A DNA stretch of 64,000 nt, taken from Anastatus disparis (Eukaryota; Arthropoda; Insecta; Hymenoptera; Eupelmidae). Location: NCBI GenBank assembly GCA_017163975.1, contig JAFFSR010000396.1:124001-188000 (forward strand). The letters are read 5' to 3'. This document shows positions 22,181 through 32,470 of this stretch, one piece after another. The notes under the pieces are model-generated. The model worked only from the letters and a program-made list of their open reading frames with translations. It was not told the DNA's origin and made no database searches. Every line of letters begins with the position of its first letter. The first letter of the stretch is position 1. A program made the position numbers and the translations under genes.

Positions 22181-23050
22181 ATGGCGCTGTTGCATACAGA
22201 ATCTTGTCAGTCGATCAAGTCGGAACTATCACTTTTTGAATTACCTTCGACACAGACTGCAATTGAAGGCTCTTACTGGGTTCAGTACAAACCGATATCT
22301 TCACTTAACGACCAATCACCAATTGAATTTACCATCCTTGGCAACACTGAGTATCTAGACTTGGCTCACACAATGTTAAGTGTGAGTGTAAGTGTAACAT
22401 GCACTAGTGTTGAACCACCTAAAGATCCGAACGTTGGACCAATAAATAATCTTTTGCATTCGTTGTTCAATCAAGTCGACGTGCTATTCAATCAGAAACC
22501 TGTTTCACCACCAAACAATGCTTATGCATACAGAGCTTACATTGAAACATTACTAAATTATGGTCCAACAGCTAAAAAGTCTCACTTAACGAGCGGATTG
22601 TGGTACGATGATACATCAGGGAAAATGGACGATACCACAGGTGGTAATACAGGTCTCAGCCAGCGTAAAGCGCTTATGGTTGACAGAAAGATTGATTTAC
22701 TAAGCCATTTACATTTTGATGTTTTTAATCAAGACAAATTATTACTGGGTGGTGTTGAATTTAGAGTAAGGCTCGTGCGTTCTCGTGATGGTTTCTGTCT
22801 CATGGATCCCGCTGGTGCTTTCACAGTAAATATTACAGAGGCTACGCTTTTTGTGCGTCGAGTAAGATTAAATCCTCCACTCGTACTAGCACACGAAAAA
22901 CTATTGTCGCAGACTACTGCAAAATACCCACTGACACGTGTAGAAGTTAAGGCTGTTACATTACATAATGGTGTCCACGGGGAAACAATCGACTTGCTAT
23001 TCATAAAAACTTTATCGCTCATTGGATTGTGGCGCCTCCTTGTAATTTAA
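22181..23050 (+). pseudogene. Major capsid protein (double jelly-roll), C-terminally truncated
   Basis: ATG 22181 begins MALLHTESCQSIKSELSLFE. Recognisable blocks are PIEFTILGNTEYLDL, NNLLHSLFNQVDVLFNQ, YAYRAYIETLLNYG, DLLSHLHFDVFNQD and KYPLTRVEVKAVTLHNG, the conserved N-terminal two thirds of the Polinton hexon-like protein. Homologues continue with the second jelly-roll. Here the similarity ends at about 22990 and the last 20 codons come from a different ORF read out of frame. The truncated product of 289 codons is well short of the usual 450-650. It could not build the normal trimer without the missing part; this is inference from family structure. Confidence 0.85.
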
Positions 23051-23565
23051 GACGCTTACCTAAAAATACTTTGAGACAGAACAATTGGGTGACACTGAAT
23101 CATCATGGTCTGGAGTAGTACGACGGTGATATATGGATAAAAAGATTATACAAAAATTTGGAAGATATTTGCAAGCATTGTCGTGTAATTTTCGTGAGAG
23201 GTCAAGAAAAACTTGAACTACTTTCCAAACTCACCACCTGTAACATTGAAAATTTAGAAAAACAAGATTGTCCAGCTTTTAGAAATTTGAATTTCAGCAG
23301 TGTACAGTGTATGCATCATTAGATAAAATCATCTTATTCAAATTACGTGTGTGCTCTAAATAACGCTGCTAATCTGAAACAGTGGCTACTGAAACTTAAC
23401 CCCAGCGTAAAATCGCTGATTGTGGAAGAATTTTTCGAAATTCTCCGCAATGAATTCAAAAGAGATTGTTCGATATCTGATGAGGATCAAGTTTCACACA
23501 GTAGGCGTTTATCCAGCGGATCGGATTCCTCTGATGTGGGTAAAACCTTGTGCGCTTGTGCTTAA
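22990..23565 (+). pseudogene. Fragment of a transposon-associated conserved ORF
   Basis: Frame 1 sequence beginning HWIVAPPCNLRRLPKNTLRQ, then NWVTLNHHGLE, TAG at 23116-23118, YDGDIWIKRLYKN, IFVRGQEKLELLSKL, CPAFRNLNF, TAG at 23320-23322 and CALNNAANLKQWL, ending at TAA 23563. This layout resembles a widespread invertebrate ORF found near Polinton capsid genes, in which (W....PP....LP......W...NHHGI.W.DG) precedes an (IYVKG..K...L) block and a C/H pattern. Its biochemical role is unknown to me, though a nuclease fold is possible. It directly abuts the broken major capsid gene and overlaps the protease start. Confidence 0.5.
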
Positions 23566-23893
23566 TACGCAAAATTATAACCAGTGTGGTGCGCACTGGG
23601 TTGCCATATACGTTGATAAGTATGGCACAGGTGTGTACTTTGATAGTCTTGGTAAGCCACCACAAATTCAACAACATTTACGACGTATTCAGCAAAATTG
23701 TAAAAAATTTAGATGGAATAATAAACGCTTACAAAGCGAATATTCCAATGTTTGTGGTCATTATTGTATCATGTTTCTGTATTATATGTCTACCGGATTG
23801 GGTTTCAAGAAATTCTTGGAAAATTTCTCGCAGAATTTGCAAAAAAATGATGCTATCGTAAAGAATTTTATAGAAAAAACTTGCTATGCGTAA
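23450..23893 (+). CDS. Adenain-like cysteine protease
   Basis: Start chosen at ATG 23450 (MNSKEIVRYLMRIKF), because upstream codons of the same frame overlap a different gene and do not look conserved. 147 residues, uninterrupted. Catalytic-type motifs appear in order: histidine in CGAHWVAIYVDK (about residue 50), acidic residue in VYFDSLGKPP (about 65) and cysteine in NVCGHYCIMFLYYMSTG (about 104). This is the His-Asp-Cys arrangement of adenovirus-type (C5/ULP1-like) proteases that mature capsid proteins in Polintons. The length matches the family. Its open frame contrasts with the stops in the neighbouring genes. Confidence 0.88.
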   Translation: MNSKEIVRYLMRIKFHTVGVYPADRIPLMWVKPCALVLNTQNYNQCGAHWVAIYVDKYGTGVYFDSLGKPPQIQQHLRRIQQNCKKFRWNNKRLQSEYSNVCGHYCIMFLYYMSTGLGFKKFLENFSQNLQKNDAIVKNFIEKTCYA

Positions 23894-23929
23894 TTTGATA
23901 CTTGACTGTCTCTGATTGGTTGCACGCCA

Positions 23930-24049
23930 CCTTTTTTACGACATCCCCACCAATTTTTACAGTATAAAAGAAGTGGTATCCTATTAGTCTAGCCACAGTT
24001 GTGTGTGATCGACGGTGACAGCAGTAACAAGCAAGAAAACCTAACCAAG
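23930..24049 (+). promoter_or_regulatory. TATA promoter of the terminal gene
   Basis: gtataaaag at 23962-23970, preceded by ccaccaat (CCAAT-like) at 23946-23953 and gattgg further up. An initiator-like ccacagtt follows at 23994-24000, 32-34 nt downstream of the TATA. ATG is at 24050. This is the clearest core promoter in the Polinton. Confidence 0.6.
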
Positions 24050-24868
24050 ATGGCTGGTCAAAAGAGGAGCCTGGAGCAGACATTTGGTAATGACTTGGCA
24101 TATTTAATGAAACAAAATAGCAAGAAAAATTATTAGCAGCAGGTTCTGCCAATGGTCTATGAGCTGAACAGCTCTTTTAGAAAAATTATGCAGGTAGGCC
24201 TGGAGAATATAGGCGGCGAAGGCAAAAAGGAGTTTGCACCCGTGGTACGCTTCTGTGGAGCCAATTTTCAAGGTCTACCTCTGTCACTAGACTGTTGGGA
24301 GGCGTTGAGGCAGGAATTTGATAAAATTGAAGATTTTTTCACTTGCTATAATGAGGAATCTATGCTGGATCAGCGGCTATCTATTCCAGGATACACTATC
24401 CGTTTTATGATTAGTTTTCACGAGAGAGCTTTTGAATTGGTACCCAATGACGCATAACCAGAAGGAGAGGAGTGTGGTGGACTGCCGAAAAAATATGGTC
24501 GATTTAATCGGTCACTAGTATTTAAACGTGTCACGTTTGAACGTTTAAAAGATTTATCAAAATGTATAGATTATAGAATTAGATATTCAAATACTGTTGC
24601 AAAATCTGTAGATTATATATTACGAGAAATGGTTGCAAATATGAAAAATGTACTAGAAAAAAGTCAGGAATCTCAATATGTACACTTTACTGCTAGCGAT
24701 ATAAAAACTACAATGTCTAGTTTTAATGATAATTTTGTAAATGATCTCATCGAATTATTAAAAAAGAATAATCTAATTTTAGGAAAAGAAGATTTGTTTA
24801 TAATCATACACGAATTTATTATTTATCATATGTACACACTAGTTAATTATATGAATGCTACGTTGTAA
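24050..24868 (+). pseudogene. Hypothetical Polinton terminal gene, two in-frame stops
   Basis: One frame of 272 codons from ATG 24050 (MAGQKRSLEQTFGNDL) to TAA at 24866, broken by TAG 24134-24136 and TAA 24455-24457 with no frameshift. The middle has VLPMVYELNSSFRKIMQVGL, FAPVVRFCGANFQGLPL and ALRQEFDKIEDFF. The C-terminal part is a lysine-rich helical region. It has its own promoter and lies next to the right TIR. I recognise it only as a gene type that recurs at this end of insect Polintons. Function unknown. Confidence 0.55.
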
Positions 24869-25147
24869 TGTTTTATTATTAATAATAAATATTGTTAAAC
24901 TTTAAAACGTGAGTATTTCATTTACCTCGTTCATTACCAATTCCTCAACCTTCATACACACAGTAATATTACAAATTATATATTTCACAATTCAATATAA
25001 AATTTTTATTATTTTAGTATTTAAAAGTATTTAGTTGCAAATTGAAATCTTTTAAATTAATATTTTATGATTCAATATAAATTTTAATAATCAAAAAGTA
25101 TCATGTTACATATTAAAATATTTAAAATTTTTAAATATTTAGTTGTT
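24869..25147. other. AT-rich spacer before the right TIR
   Basis: No gene. Two similar segments (gattcaatataaa / cacaattcaatataaaa) suggest a weak tandem repeat of about 90 bp. Confidence 0.6.
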
Positions 25148-25626
25148 CGGGTATCATGCCTAACAAGCCCCTACTTCACTTTCTCAGAGGTCATTGACCC
25201 ACCGGTCAGTAACATTTGGGGTGGTGGAGTGGGGGTTTGTTTTGACGGTCCATAGTGCCCCTATAACTACTTATAATCAAGCAATTATTTAAATTAATTA
25301 TTACTATGACAAAAATTTTAGATACGTATAAAAAGTTTAATAATTTTTATAAATGCGAATAGCTGCTAATAACTATTATGATAATAATAATATTATTAAT
25401 AATTATCATAATAATAATAATGCCTATCTTTAGAATAATACTACGCACAGTAAAAATCATTTGGGCATAGTTGTATTTAAATGAAGACGTAGACTTAAGG
25501 TTTGGATTGTTGGAATAGCCGTTCGTTGCGCGCGCGAACTCGTCTTTGTAGGGCTATCAACTTACGTCCGCTCGTACGTACGTACGGTGCGATACGTACA
25601 TATGTATCGCCAATTGAATAGCCCCT
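25148..25626 (-). repeat. Polinton right TIR
   Basis: About 479 bp, continuous. It is the inverted counterpart of 251-603 joined to 10769-10903 and therefore records the left TIR before the fold-back insertion. It contains the same 115 bp internal hairpin (near 25150-25262) and ends GAATAGCCCCT. Confidence 0.93.
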
Positions 25627-28600
25627 CCGGTTATCTGTCTCTGTTTTTCCGCCTCTGTCGCTCCGTCTCCTTGTCTTCGTCCCCGTCATACCGTCTTCAT
25701 CACTTTCTCTCCGTTTCCGTCTATCTGTCTTCGTGTCTGCGTCTCCGTCTCTCCGTCTTCGTCTCTCCATCTCCGTCTCTCCGTCTGCGTGTCTCCATCT
25801 CCGTCTCTCCATCTTCGTATCTTCCTCTCTTTGTCTCCGTCGTTTTGTCTTTCACTCTTTAACTTGGTCACTCCATTTCTGCATTTTTGGCTATCTGTTC
25901 CCGCCTTTGCGTCTCCATTTTATTCTTCTCCATTTTTCCGTTTCCGTCCTTTCGTCTCCGCATCCCTGTCCCTTTGTCTCTGTCGCTCAGTCTTTGGCCC
26001 TCCCTCTCCGTATCTTCGTATCTCTGTTTCCATCTATCTGCCTCTGTTTCTCCATCTCCGTCTCTGCGTCTCCTTTTCTTCGTCTCCGTCCATCTGTCCC
26101 CGCCTTTTTTGCTCCGTTTCTTCCTCTTTATTTCTTCGTCCTCCACCTCTTTTTTTCTATTGTTTTGTCTTCGTCTAGTTGTTGACTGACTGTTTTTGAC
26201 TCTCCGTTCCCTCAGGCTCTCCAAGGCTTTTTGTCTCCGTCTCAGTCTGTCTGCTTCCGACTTTTTGTCTTCGTCCCTTTGTCTCCGTCTCTCTGCCTTC
26301 GTCTCTCCGTCTCTGGTCCCTTTATGCGTCCCCAGCTATTTTTTCCATCTCCATGTCTTTTTGCCTCCGTCTCTTCACTTCCGTCTCTCCATCTCTGCGT
26401 CTCTGTTTCTGCGTCTCCGGCTATGTGTTTTTGTCTCTTCGTTTTCGTCTCTCCGTCTTTGTCACTTCGTCTTCGTCTCTCCGTATTTGTCTCTTCGCCT
26501 CTGTCTCCTGGTCTCCGTCTTTCCGTCTCCGTCTCTCCGATTCCGTCTCTGCGCCCTCATCTCTGTTTCTGCGTCATCGTCTACATATTTTCGTGTCTTC
26601 GTCTCCGTTTCTTTGTCTCCGTCTTTCCGTCTCTCCGTGTTCATTCCTCTGCCTCTCCGTCTCCGTCCATCCATCTCCATCTTTGCGACTTTTCGTCTCT
26701 CTGTTTCCGTTTTTGCTTCTCCATCTATCTATCTTCTTCTCTTCGTAACTCCATCTCTACCACTCTTTTTTCGTGTCTTCGTCTCTATTTCTCCGTTTCT
26801 GTCTCTTCCTCGCCATCTCTCCATTTACGTCCATACGTCTTCCCGTCTCCGTTTCTCCACTTTTGTCTTTGCGTCTCTATCTCCGATTCTGCGTCCACGT
26901 CTATCTATCTCCATCTCTCCATCTCCGACACTACACCTTCGTCTGACTGTTTTCATATCTCCATTTTCGTCCCCCTATCTTTTTTCATCTGTCTGCATCT
27001 CCCCGCCTTCGACGTTTTGACTTCGTCATTCGGCATCCGTCTCTTTTTTTTATTTTCCCACTTCCGTCAGCTCGTTGTCCGTCTGTTTTCGACTCTTCGT
27101 CTCCGTTTCCCATCTCTGTCTGTCTTAGTCTCCCAGTCCCTCCATCACCGTCTTCCCGTCCCTCAGTTTACGGCTTACCGACTCCGTCGTCATCTTTTTG
27201 TCTCTCCGTCCCTTCGTCTCTCCATCTCTTTCTCTCGCTGTCTCTGTCACTCCGTCTTTGTCTCTCCATCTCTCCGTCTTTGTCTCTCCATCTCTCCGTC
27301 TCTGTCACTCTGTCTCTGTTTCTGCATCTTCCGCTATCTGTCTTGATTTTTCTGTCTACGTTTCTCCGTCTCTATCTGGCCGACAACGTCTCTTCATTCT
27401 CCGTCTTTTCATTTTTCCGACTCCTTGTCTCTCTGTATCTCTGTCTCTCCGTCTCCGTTTCAGTTGCAGTGTCTCCGTCTCTTAATCTCCATCTCTTCGT
27501 CTTCGACACTAGGTCGCTGTCCCTCCGCCTCTGGTAAGCTCATGCGTCTCCAGCTATACGTCTCCATCTTTTTGACTCCGTCCATCTATGTCTGTCTTTC
27601 CGTTTCTATTTTTTCGTATTGGTGTTTCCGTCGTACGTATGTTTCTAACTCTCCATCTCCGTCCCTCTATCTACGGCGTTCCGTTTTCGTCTCCGATCAT
27701 GCATCTCCGTCTCTTCGTCTAGGTCTGAGCGCCACCATCTCTTTGTCTCCGTCCTTCCGTCTATCTGTCTCCGTTATTCCATTTCAATATCTCCGTCTTT
27801 GTCTCCATCTTCGTCTTTTCGTCTCAGTCTCATCATCTGTGTCACTCCGTTTTTTTTATTTATTATTCCGTCTCCGTCTGTCTGTTTTCGACTCTTCATC
27901 TCCGTCTCCGTCTCTCAATCTCCGTTTATTCGCCTTCGTCTCTCCAAGTTTGCCTCTCCGTCTATTCATTTCAGTCTAAATGTCTCCGTCCCTGTCTTTT
28001 TCTTTCATCGTTTTCGTCTCTTTGTTCCTACCTTCCCATATCCGCCTTTGCAACTCTTCATCCCTCTGTCTCCGTACCTTCGTCTCCGTCTACCTATCTT
28101 CGGCTCTGCGACTCTCCGAATCTATCTCTTCCTCTCCGTGTCTCCTTCTCTATCTCTCCGATTCTGTCATTTCGTCTCCGTCTCTTTGTATTCGTCCATC
28201 CATCTCCGTCTCTCCGTCTCTGTCTCTCCGCCTCTCCGTCTCCGTCTCTCCGTCTCCGCTTTTCTGTCTTCTTCCCTCCGTCACCGTCTCTTTGTCCCCA
28301 TCTCTTTGTCTCTGTCTATTCGTCTTTGGCTCTCCGTCTTTTTCTCTCCATCTCCCCAACTCTATCTCTCCCTCTACGTGTCTCCTCCTTTATCTATTTG
28401 TCTCTGTCACTCCGCCTTCGTCTCCGGTTCTTCGTCTCCATCTGACTGTCTCAGTCTCTCCGTTCTTCCGTCCTGTCTCTTCTTGGCTCTATCTTTCTCT
28501 CCGTCTGTTCATCTTTGTCTGTCCATCACCATCACACCTCTGTCTCTATTTCTCCGTTTTCGTTTCCCCATTTCTGTCTTTTTGTCTTTGTCTTATTATC

Positions 28601-30716
28601 TCCGGTACTTCGTTATTATTATAGATTTTTTCGTCTCCATCACTCCGACTCCGCATCTCTGTCTTTTTTATTCTATTTTCTTGTCTTCGTCTCGTTGTCG
28701 TTAAACTTTTGCCGACTCTCCGTTTCGTCTCTCTCTCTAAGGCTTTACGTCTCTGTCTTCGTCTCTCCATCCTCGTCTGTCTGTTTCCGTACCTCCGACA
28801 TCGTCCCTTCGTCTACGCCTTACCATCTCCGTCTCTCCGTCTTCGTCTTTCCGTCTTCGTCTCTCCGTCTCCGTCTCTCCGTCTTTGTTTCTCTGTCTCC
28901 ATCTTTGCGACTACGTCTTTGACCTACCCTTACCGTTTAAGTTACTCCGGCTCCGTCTTTCCGTATTCGTCTCTCCGTTCCTGTCTCCCGGTCTGCGTCT
29001 CTTCGTCTCCGTCACTCCATCCCTTTGTACTTCTATTCATGTCCATCTGTCTCTGTTTTTCAGTCTCTCTCGCTCCGTCTCCTTGTCTCCGTCCCCGTCA
29101 TACCGTCTCCATCACTCGATCTCTTTTTCTGTCCATCTGTCTGTGTGTCTCCGTCTGCGTCTGTCCGTCTCCGTCTCTGTCCCTCCATCTCCGTCTCTCC
29201 GTCTTCGTCTCTTCATCTCTGTCTCTCCATCTTCGTCTCTCCATCTCCGTCTCTTCGTCTTCGTCGTTTTGTCTTTGACTCTCCGGTTCAGTCTCTCCAC
29301 CTCTCCGTTTCTGTCTCTTCGTCTCCATTTCTGCATCTTTGGCTATCTGTCTTCGCCTTTTTGTCTCCGTTTCTTCGTCTTCATGCTCTGTTTTCGTCCT
29401 TTCAGCTCTGAATCTCCTTCCCTTTGTCTTTGGCTCTCCCTCTCCGTTTCTTTGTTCCTCTGTTTCTATCTATTTGCCTCTGTTTCTTCATCTCCGTTTT
29501 TCAGTCTCCTTCTCTTCGTCTCCGTCTATTTGTCCTCGCCTTTATTGCTCGGTTTCTTCCTCTTCATTTCTCCGTCCCCTATTTCTTTATTTTATTGTTC
29601 TGTCTTAGTCTTGTTGTTGTCTGACGGTTTTTGACTCTCCGTTTCCTCATTCTCTCCAAGGCTTTTTGTCTCCGTCTCAGTCTGTCTGCTTTCGACTTTC
29701 CGTCTTTGTCTCTTTGTCGATATCTCTCTGCCTCCGTCTCTCCGTCTCTGGTCCGTTTATGCGTCTCCAGCTATCTGTCTTCATCTTTTCGTCTCCATCT
29801 CCAAGTCTTTCTGCCTCCGTCTCTCTATCTCTCCGTCTCTATTCCTGTGTCTCCAGCTCTATGTCTTCGTCTCTTTGTTTTTGTCTCTACATCTGCATCT
29901 CTCCGCCTTTGTCACTTTGTCTCCATCTTTCCGTATTTGTCTCTCCGTCTCTGTCTCCCGGTCTCCGTCTTTCCGTCTCCGTTTCTCCGTTTCCGTCTCT
30001 GCGCCCTTATATCTGTTTCTGCGTCCTCGTCTATATATTTCCGTCTCTCCATCTCCGACGCTACGCCTCCTTCTGTCTCTCACCATATCTTCGTCTTCGT
30101 TCCTCCGTCTCTGTCCATTTGTCTTTGTCTCTCCGGCGCTGTCTCTCCATATCTCCGTCACTGTTTCTTCGTCTTCGTTTCTCCATCTGTCTTCGTCCTT
30201 CCACCTACGATTCTCTATCTTCGTTTTTTCGTTTCCATCCCTTGGTCTTCGAATTTGCGTTTCCGTCCCTCCGTCTACGGTTGCCCATCTTCGTCTATGA
30301 CCCTCCGTTTCCGTTGAAGTCACTTCGTCTCCGTCTTTCCGTATTGGTCTCTCCGTCTCTACGTCTCTTTAAGTCTTCGTCTTCTTCTCCGACTGTTCGT
30401 CTTCGTTACTCCGTCACTATCTCTCCATCTTCGTCTCTCCATCTCAGTCTATCTGCTTCTTCCTTTCCATCTCCGTTCCTCCGTCTTTTCGTCTCTCCGT
30501 CCCCGTCTCTCCGTCTTTGGTCCGTTAATGCGTGTCCGGCTATCTGTCTTCATCTTTTTGTTTCCATCTCTCTGTCTCTGTCTTCCCACCTCTCCGTCTC
30601 TGTTTCTTCGTCTCCGGCTATCTGTGTTTATCTCTCCATAACCGTTTCTGCGTCTCTGGCTGTCTGTCTATCTCTTCGTTTTCGTCTCTTTGTCTTCGTC
30701 TCTCCGTCTCTGTCTC
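25627..30716. repeat. CTCCGTCT minisatellite with about 3.4 kb higher-order repeat
   Basis: Five kilobases of degenerate TCTCCGTC/TCTTCGTC units. Landmark blocks recur at an offset of roughly 3.42-3.44 kb, for example tctccaaggctttttgtctc near 26218 and 29654, and cccgtcatacc near 25682 and 29093. Long serine/leucine/arginine frames (up to 371 codons) are artefacts of the 8-9 bp period and are not genes. Confidence 0.9.
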
Positions 30717-31688
30717 CCTTCAGGTGTTTTGTTGTTCTCTATTTACATAAACGATCTTCCCATAACCTTAACGAATGCTAGTCATATTTTATTCGCAGAT
30801 GACCTTCATTTATACCAATCGTTCTTACCTGCGAACTTGGAAAGGAAGATTGATTTTGTAAACCTTGAGGTTGCTGCGGTAGTAAAGTGGGCCAAAGATA
30901 ATGAGCTCACCTTAAATCCTGCAAAAATGCAGACTATTTTCCTGGGTAGTGAGCAGTATATATCGAGGATTGATTTTCAATCTTGTCCTTTCATAAAGGT
31001 CAAAGGTACGCCAATTTTTCATGCTAGCGTTGTTAAAACCTTGGGAGTCTGGATCAGCAGTACGCTTAATTGGAACAGACAGGCTGCTTCGGTGGTCGGT
31101 CGAATTTTTGGTACTCTTCAGTCACTAAAATTCCATAGGCATGCCTTGTCCAGGCATGTTAGGAAGAAGTTAATTGAGGCCTTAATTTTTCCTATTTTTG
31201 ATTATTGTTGTGTGGTTTATGATGATCTGCCACAATCACTTAATATTAGGCTCCATCGTACTCTCAATGCTTGCGTTAGCTTTGTCTTTGGTAGCATTAG
31301 GTGGCGTGAAAGGGTAACTCCTTACCGCCTTGAACTGGGCTTGTTGTCGGTTAAGGATAGGAGACTTTACTTTAAAATTACATTGGCTAATTCAGTCATT
31401 TCTCACCAATACCCAGTGTATCTATTGTAGAGATTTCTTTGAGCGAATATCGACATAACTGTAAGATCCTCGAATAGATTGCCTCCTTGGCTTTTGGTTT
31501 GCACCGTTGTGCGTACTTCGGTGATGTTGAATTCTTTTGTTTATTCAGCATCTTCGTTCATTAATAATAATTCTAACATTTTCACTGGTTTTGATAGGGG
31601 GTTGACCCAAGCTATAAAACTGTCGATATTTAACAAGCTATTAATTGATGAGCGCTTTGAGTCACAAAATTCACCGGAGACTTATTGA
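30717..31688 (+). pseudogene. LINE reverse transcriptase, C-terminal half
   Basis: The frame begins GVLLFSIYINDLP, followed by the catalytic block ILFADDLHLYQ (FADD form of the YADD box) and KWAKDNELTLNPAKMQ. The thumb-like conserved VKTLGVWISSTLNWNRQ, LIFPIFDYCCVVYDDL and TPYRLELGLLSVKDRR come next. TAG at 31428 and TGA at about 31440 interrupt the frame, which then continues to TAA/TGA at 31688. No endonuclease domain is present because the copy is 5'-truncated. The enzyme would copy LINE RNA at the target site; this copy is dead. Confidence 0.88.
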
Positions 31689-32028
31689 ATGTACTTGTGC
31701 TATTTTATAAGTCTACATTCTACTACAATACAAAAATGTGAATCTCTGTTGATTGTACGCAATTGTTGATGTAAAACAGTCTAGTATCTGTTAAATGCAA
31801 TAATAAAATTTAAATTCTGCCTTATTGTCAACTTCACTATATTGCTACCTGTATTTACTTACAAAGAGTTCATTAATTATTGATAATATGCGTTAATTTT
31901 CGAATGTATTGCGTTTTAAAAAACTTACTGTAAATATATGTAATTCAGTATATTTTCTTATGGGTCATACGGGGTTAAGCCCCACGACTTGTAAAATAAA
32001 GAATCAATCAATCAATCAATCAATCCCT
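30717..32028 (+). mobile_element. 5'-truncated non-LTR retrotransposon (LINE)
   Basis: Unique sequence interrupts the satellite. It begins within the reverse transcriptase and ends at an (AATC)n tail (about 32000-32027). The satellite resumes in the same orientation afterwards. The 5' truncation and short tandem 3' tail are typical of target-primed reverse transcription. The clade is uncertain; I favour a CR1/Jockey-like group. Confidence 0.85.
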
Positions 32029-32470
32029 GTCCGTCTCTCCGTCTCCGTCTCTCCGTCTCCGTTCCTGCATCTCGAGCAATCTGTCTCCATCTCTTCGTCT
32101 CCGTGTCTCCGTTTCCGTCTCTCCGTCTCTGTCACTCTGTCTCCGTCTGTCTGTTTCTGACTTTCCGTCTTCGTCCCTCCGTCTATAGCTTTCCGTCTCC
32201 ATGTCTCCGTCTCTGTGTCTCCATCTATCTATCTTCGTCTCTCTGTCGAGAGACAGAGACGTCTCTGTCTCTTTGTCTCCGTTTTTGCATATCAAGCTAT
32301 CTGTCTCCATCTCTTCGTCTCCATTTCTCTGTCTCTGTCTTTGCGTTTCCGTCTCCGTTTCTGCGTCCCCGTCTATCTATATCTCCGTCTCTTTATCTTC
32401 GACACTTTTCCTTTGTCTGTCCGTTTTCGTACCTTCGTTTCCGTCCCTCCGTCTCCATCCCTCTGTCTCG
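32029..32470. repeat. CTCCGTCT minisatellite, distal part
   Basis: Continuation of the same satellite beyond the LINE. Near 32240-32266 the sequence tctctgtcgagagacagaga is a perfect inverted turn, a short hairpin absent elsewhere in the array. The array ends near 32470. Confidence 0.85.

Larger units (their letters stand above)
251..25626. mobile_element. Polinton/Maverick DNA transposon, decayed, with nested insertions
   Basis: The element begins 5'-AGGGGCTATTC and ends GAATAGCCCCT-3', the AG...CT ends expected for Polintons. The outer inverted repeat continues for about 480 bp once a 10,165 bp nest in the left copy (604-10768) is set aside, giving a native length of about 15.2 kb. Inside are the Polinton hallmark genes: integrase with chromodomain, FtsK/HerA-type packaging ATPase, adenain-like protease, penton-type and double jelly-roll capsid proteins, and an N-terminal PolB remnant. 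The PolB polymerase domain is absent and many genes have in-frame stops, so this copy is non-autonomous. A 6-bp target duplication, normal for the family, is not evident (ttctcg left, ccggtt right). Family membership is certain from gene content; exact age and activity are inference. Confidence 0.95.

Noticed and set aside
245..25632. 6 bp target duplication for the Polinton
   Set aside because: ttctcg and ccggtt do not match. The satellite target is repetitive and diverged, so I do not claim one.
25733..30781. Many overlapping long frames (up to 371 codons) rich in Ser, Leu, Phe, Arg
   Set aside because: They are the 8-9 bp CTCCGTCT satellite read in all frames, with no stop codon in the unit. 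There is no start context or domain.
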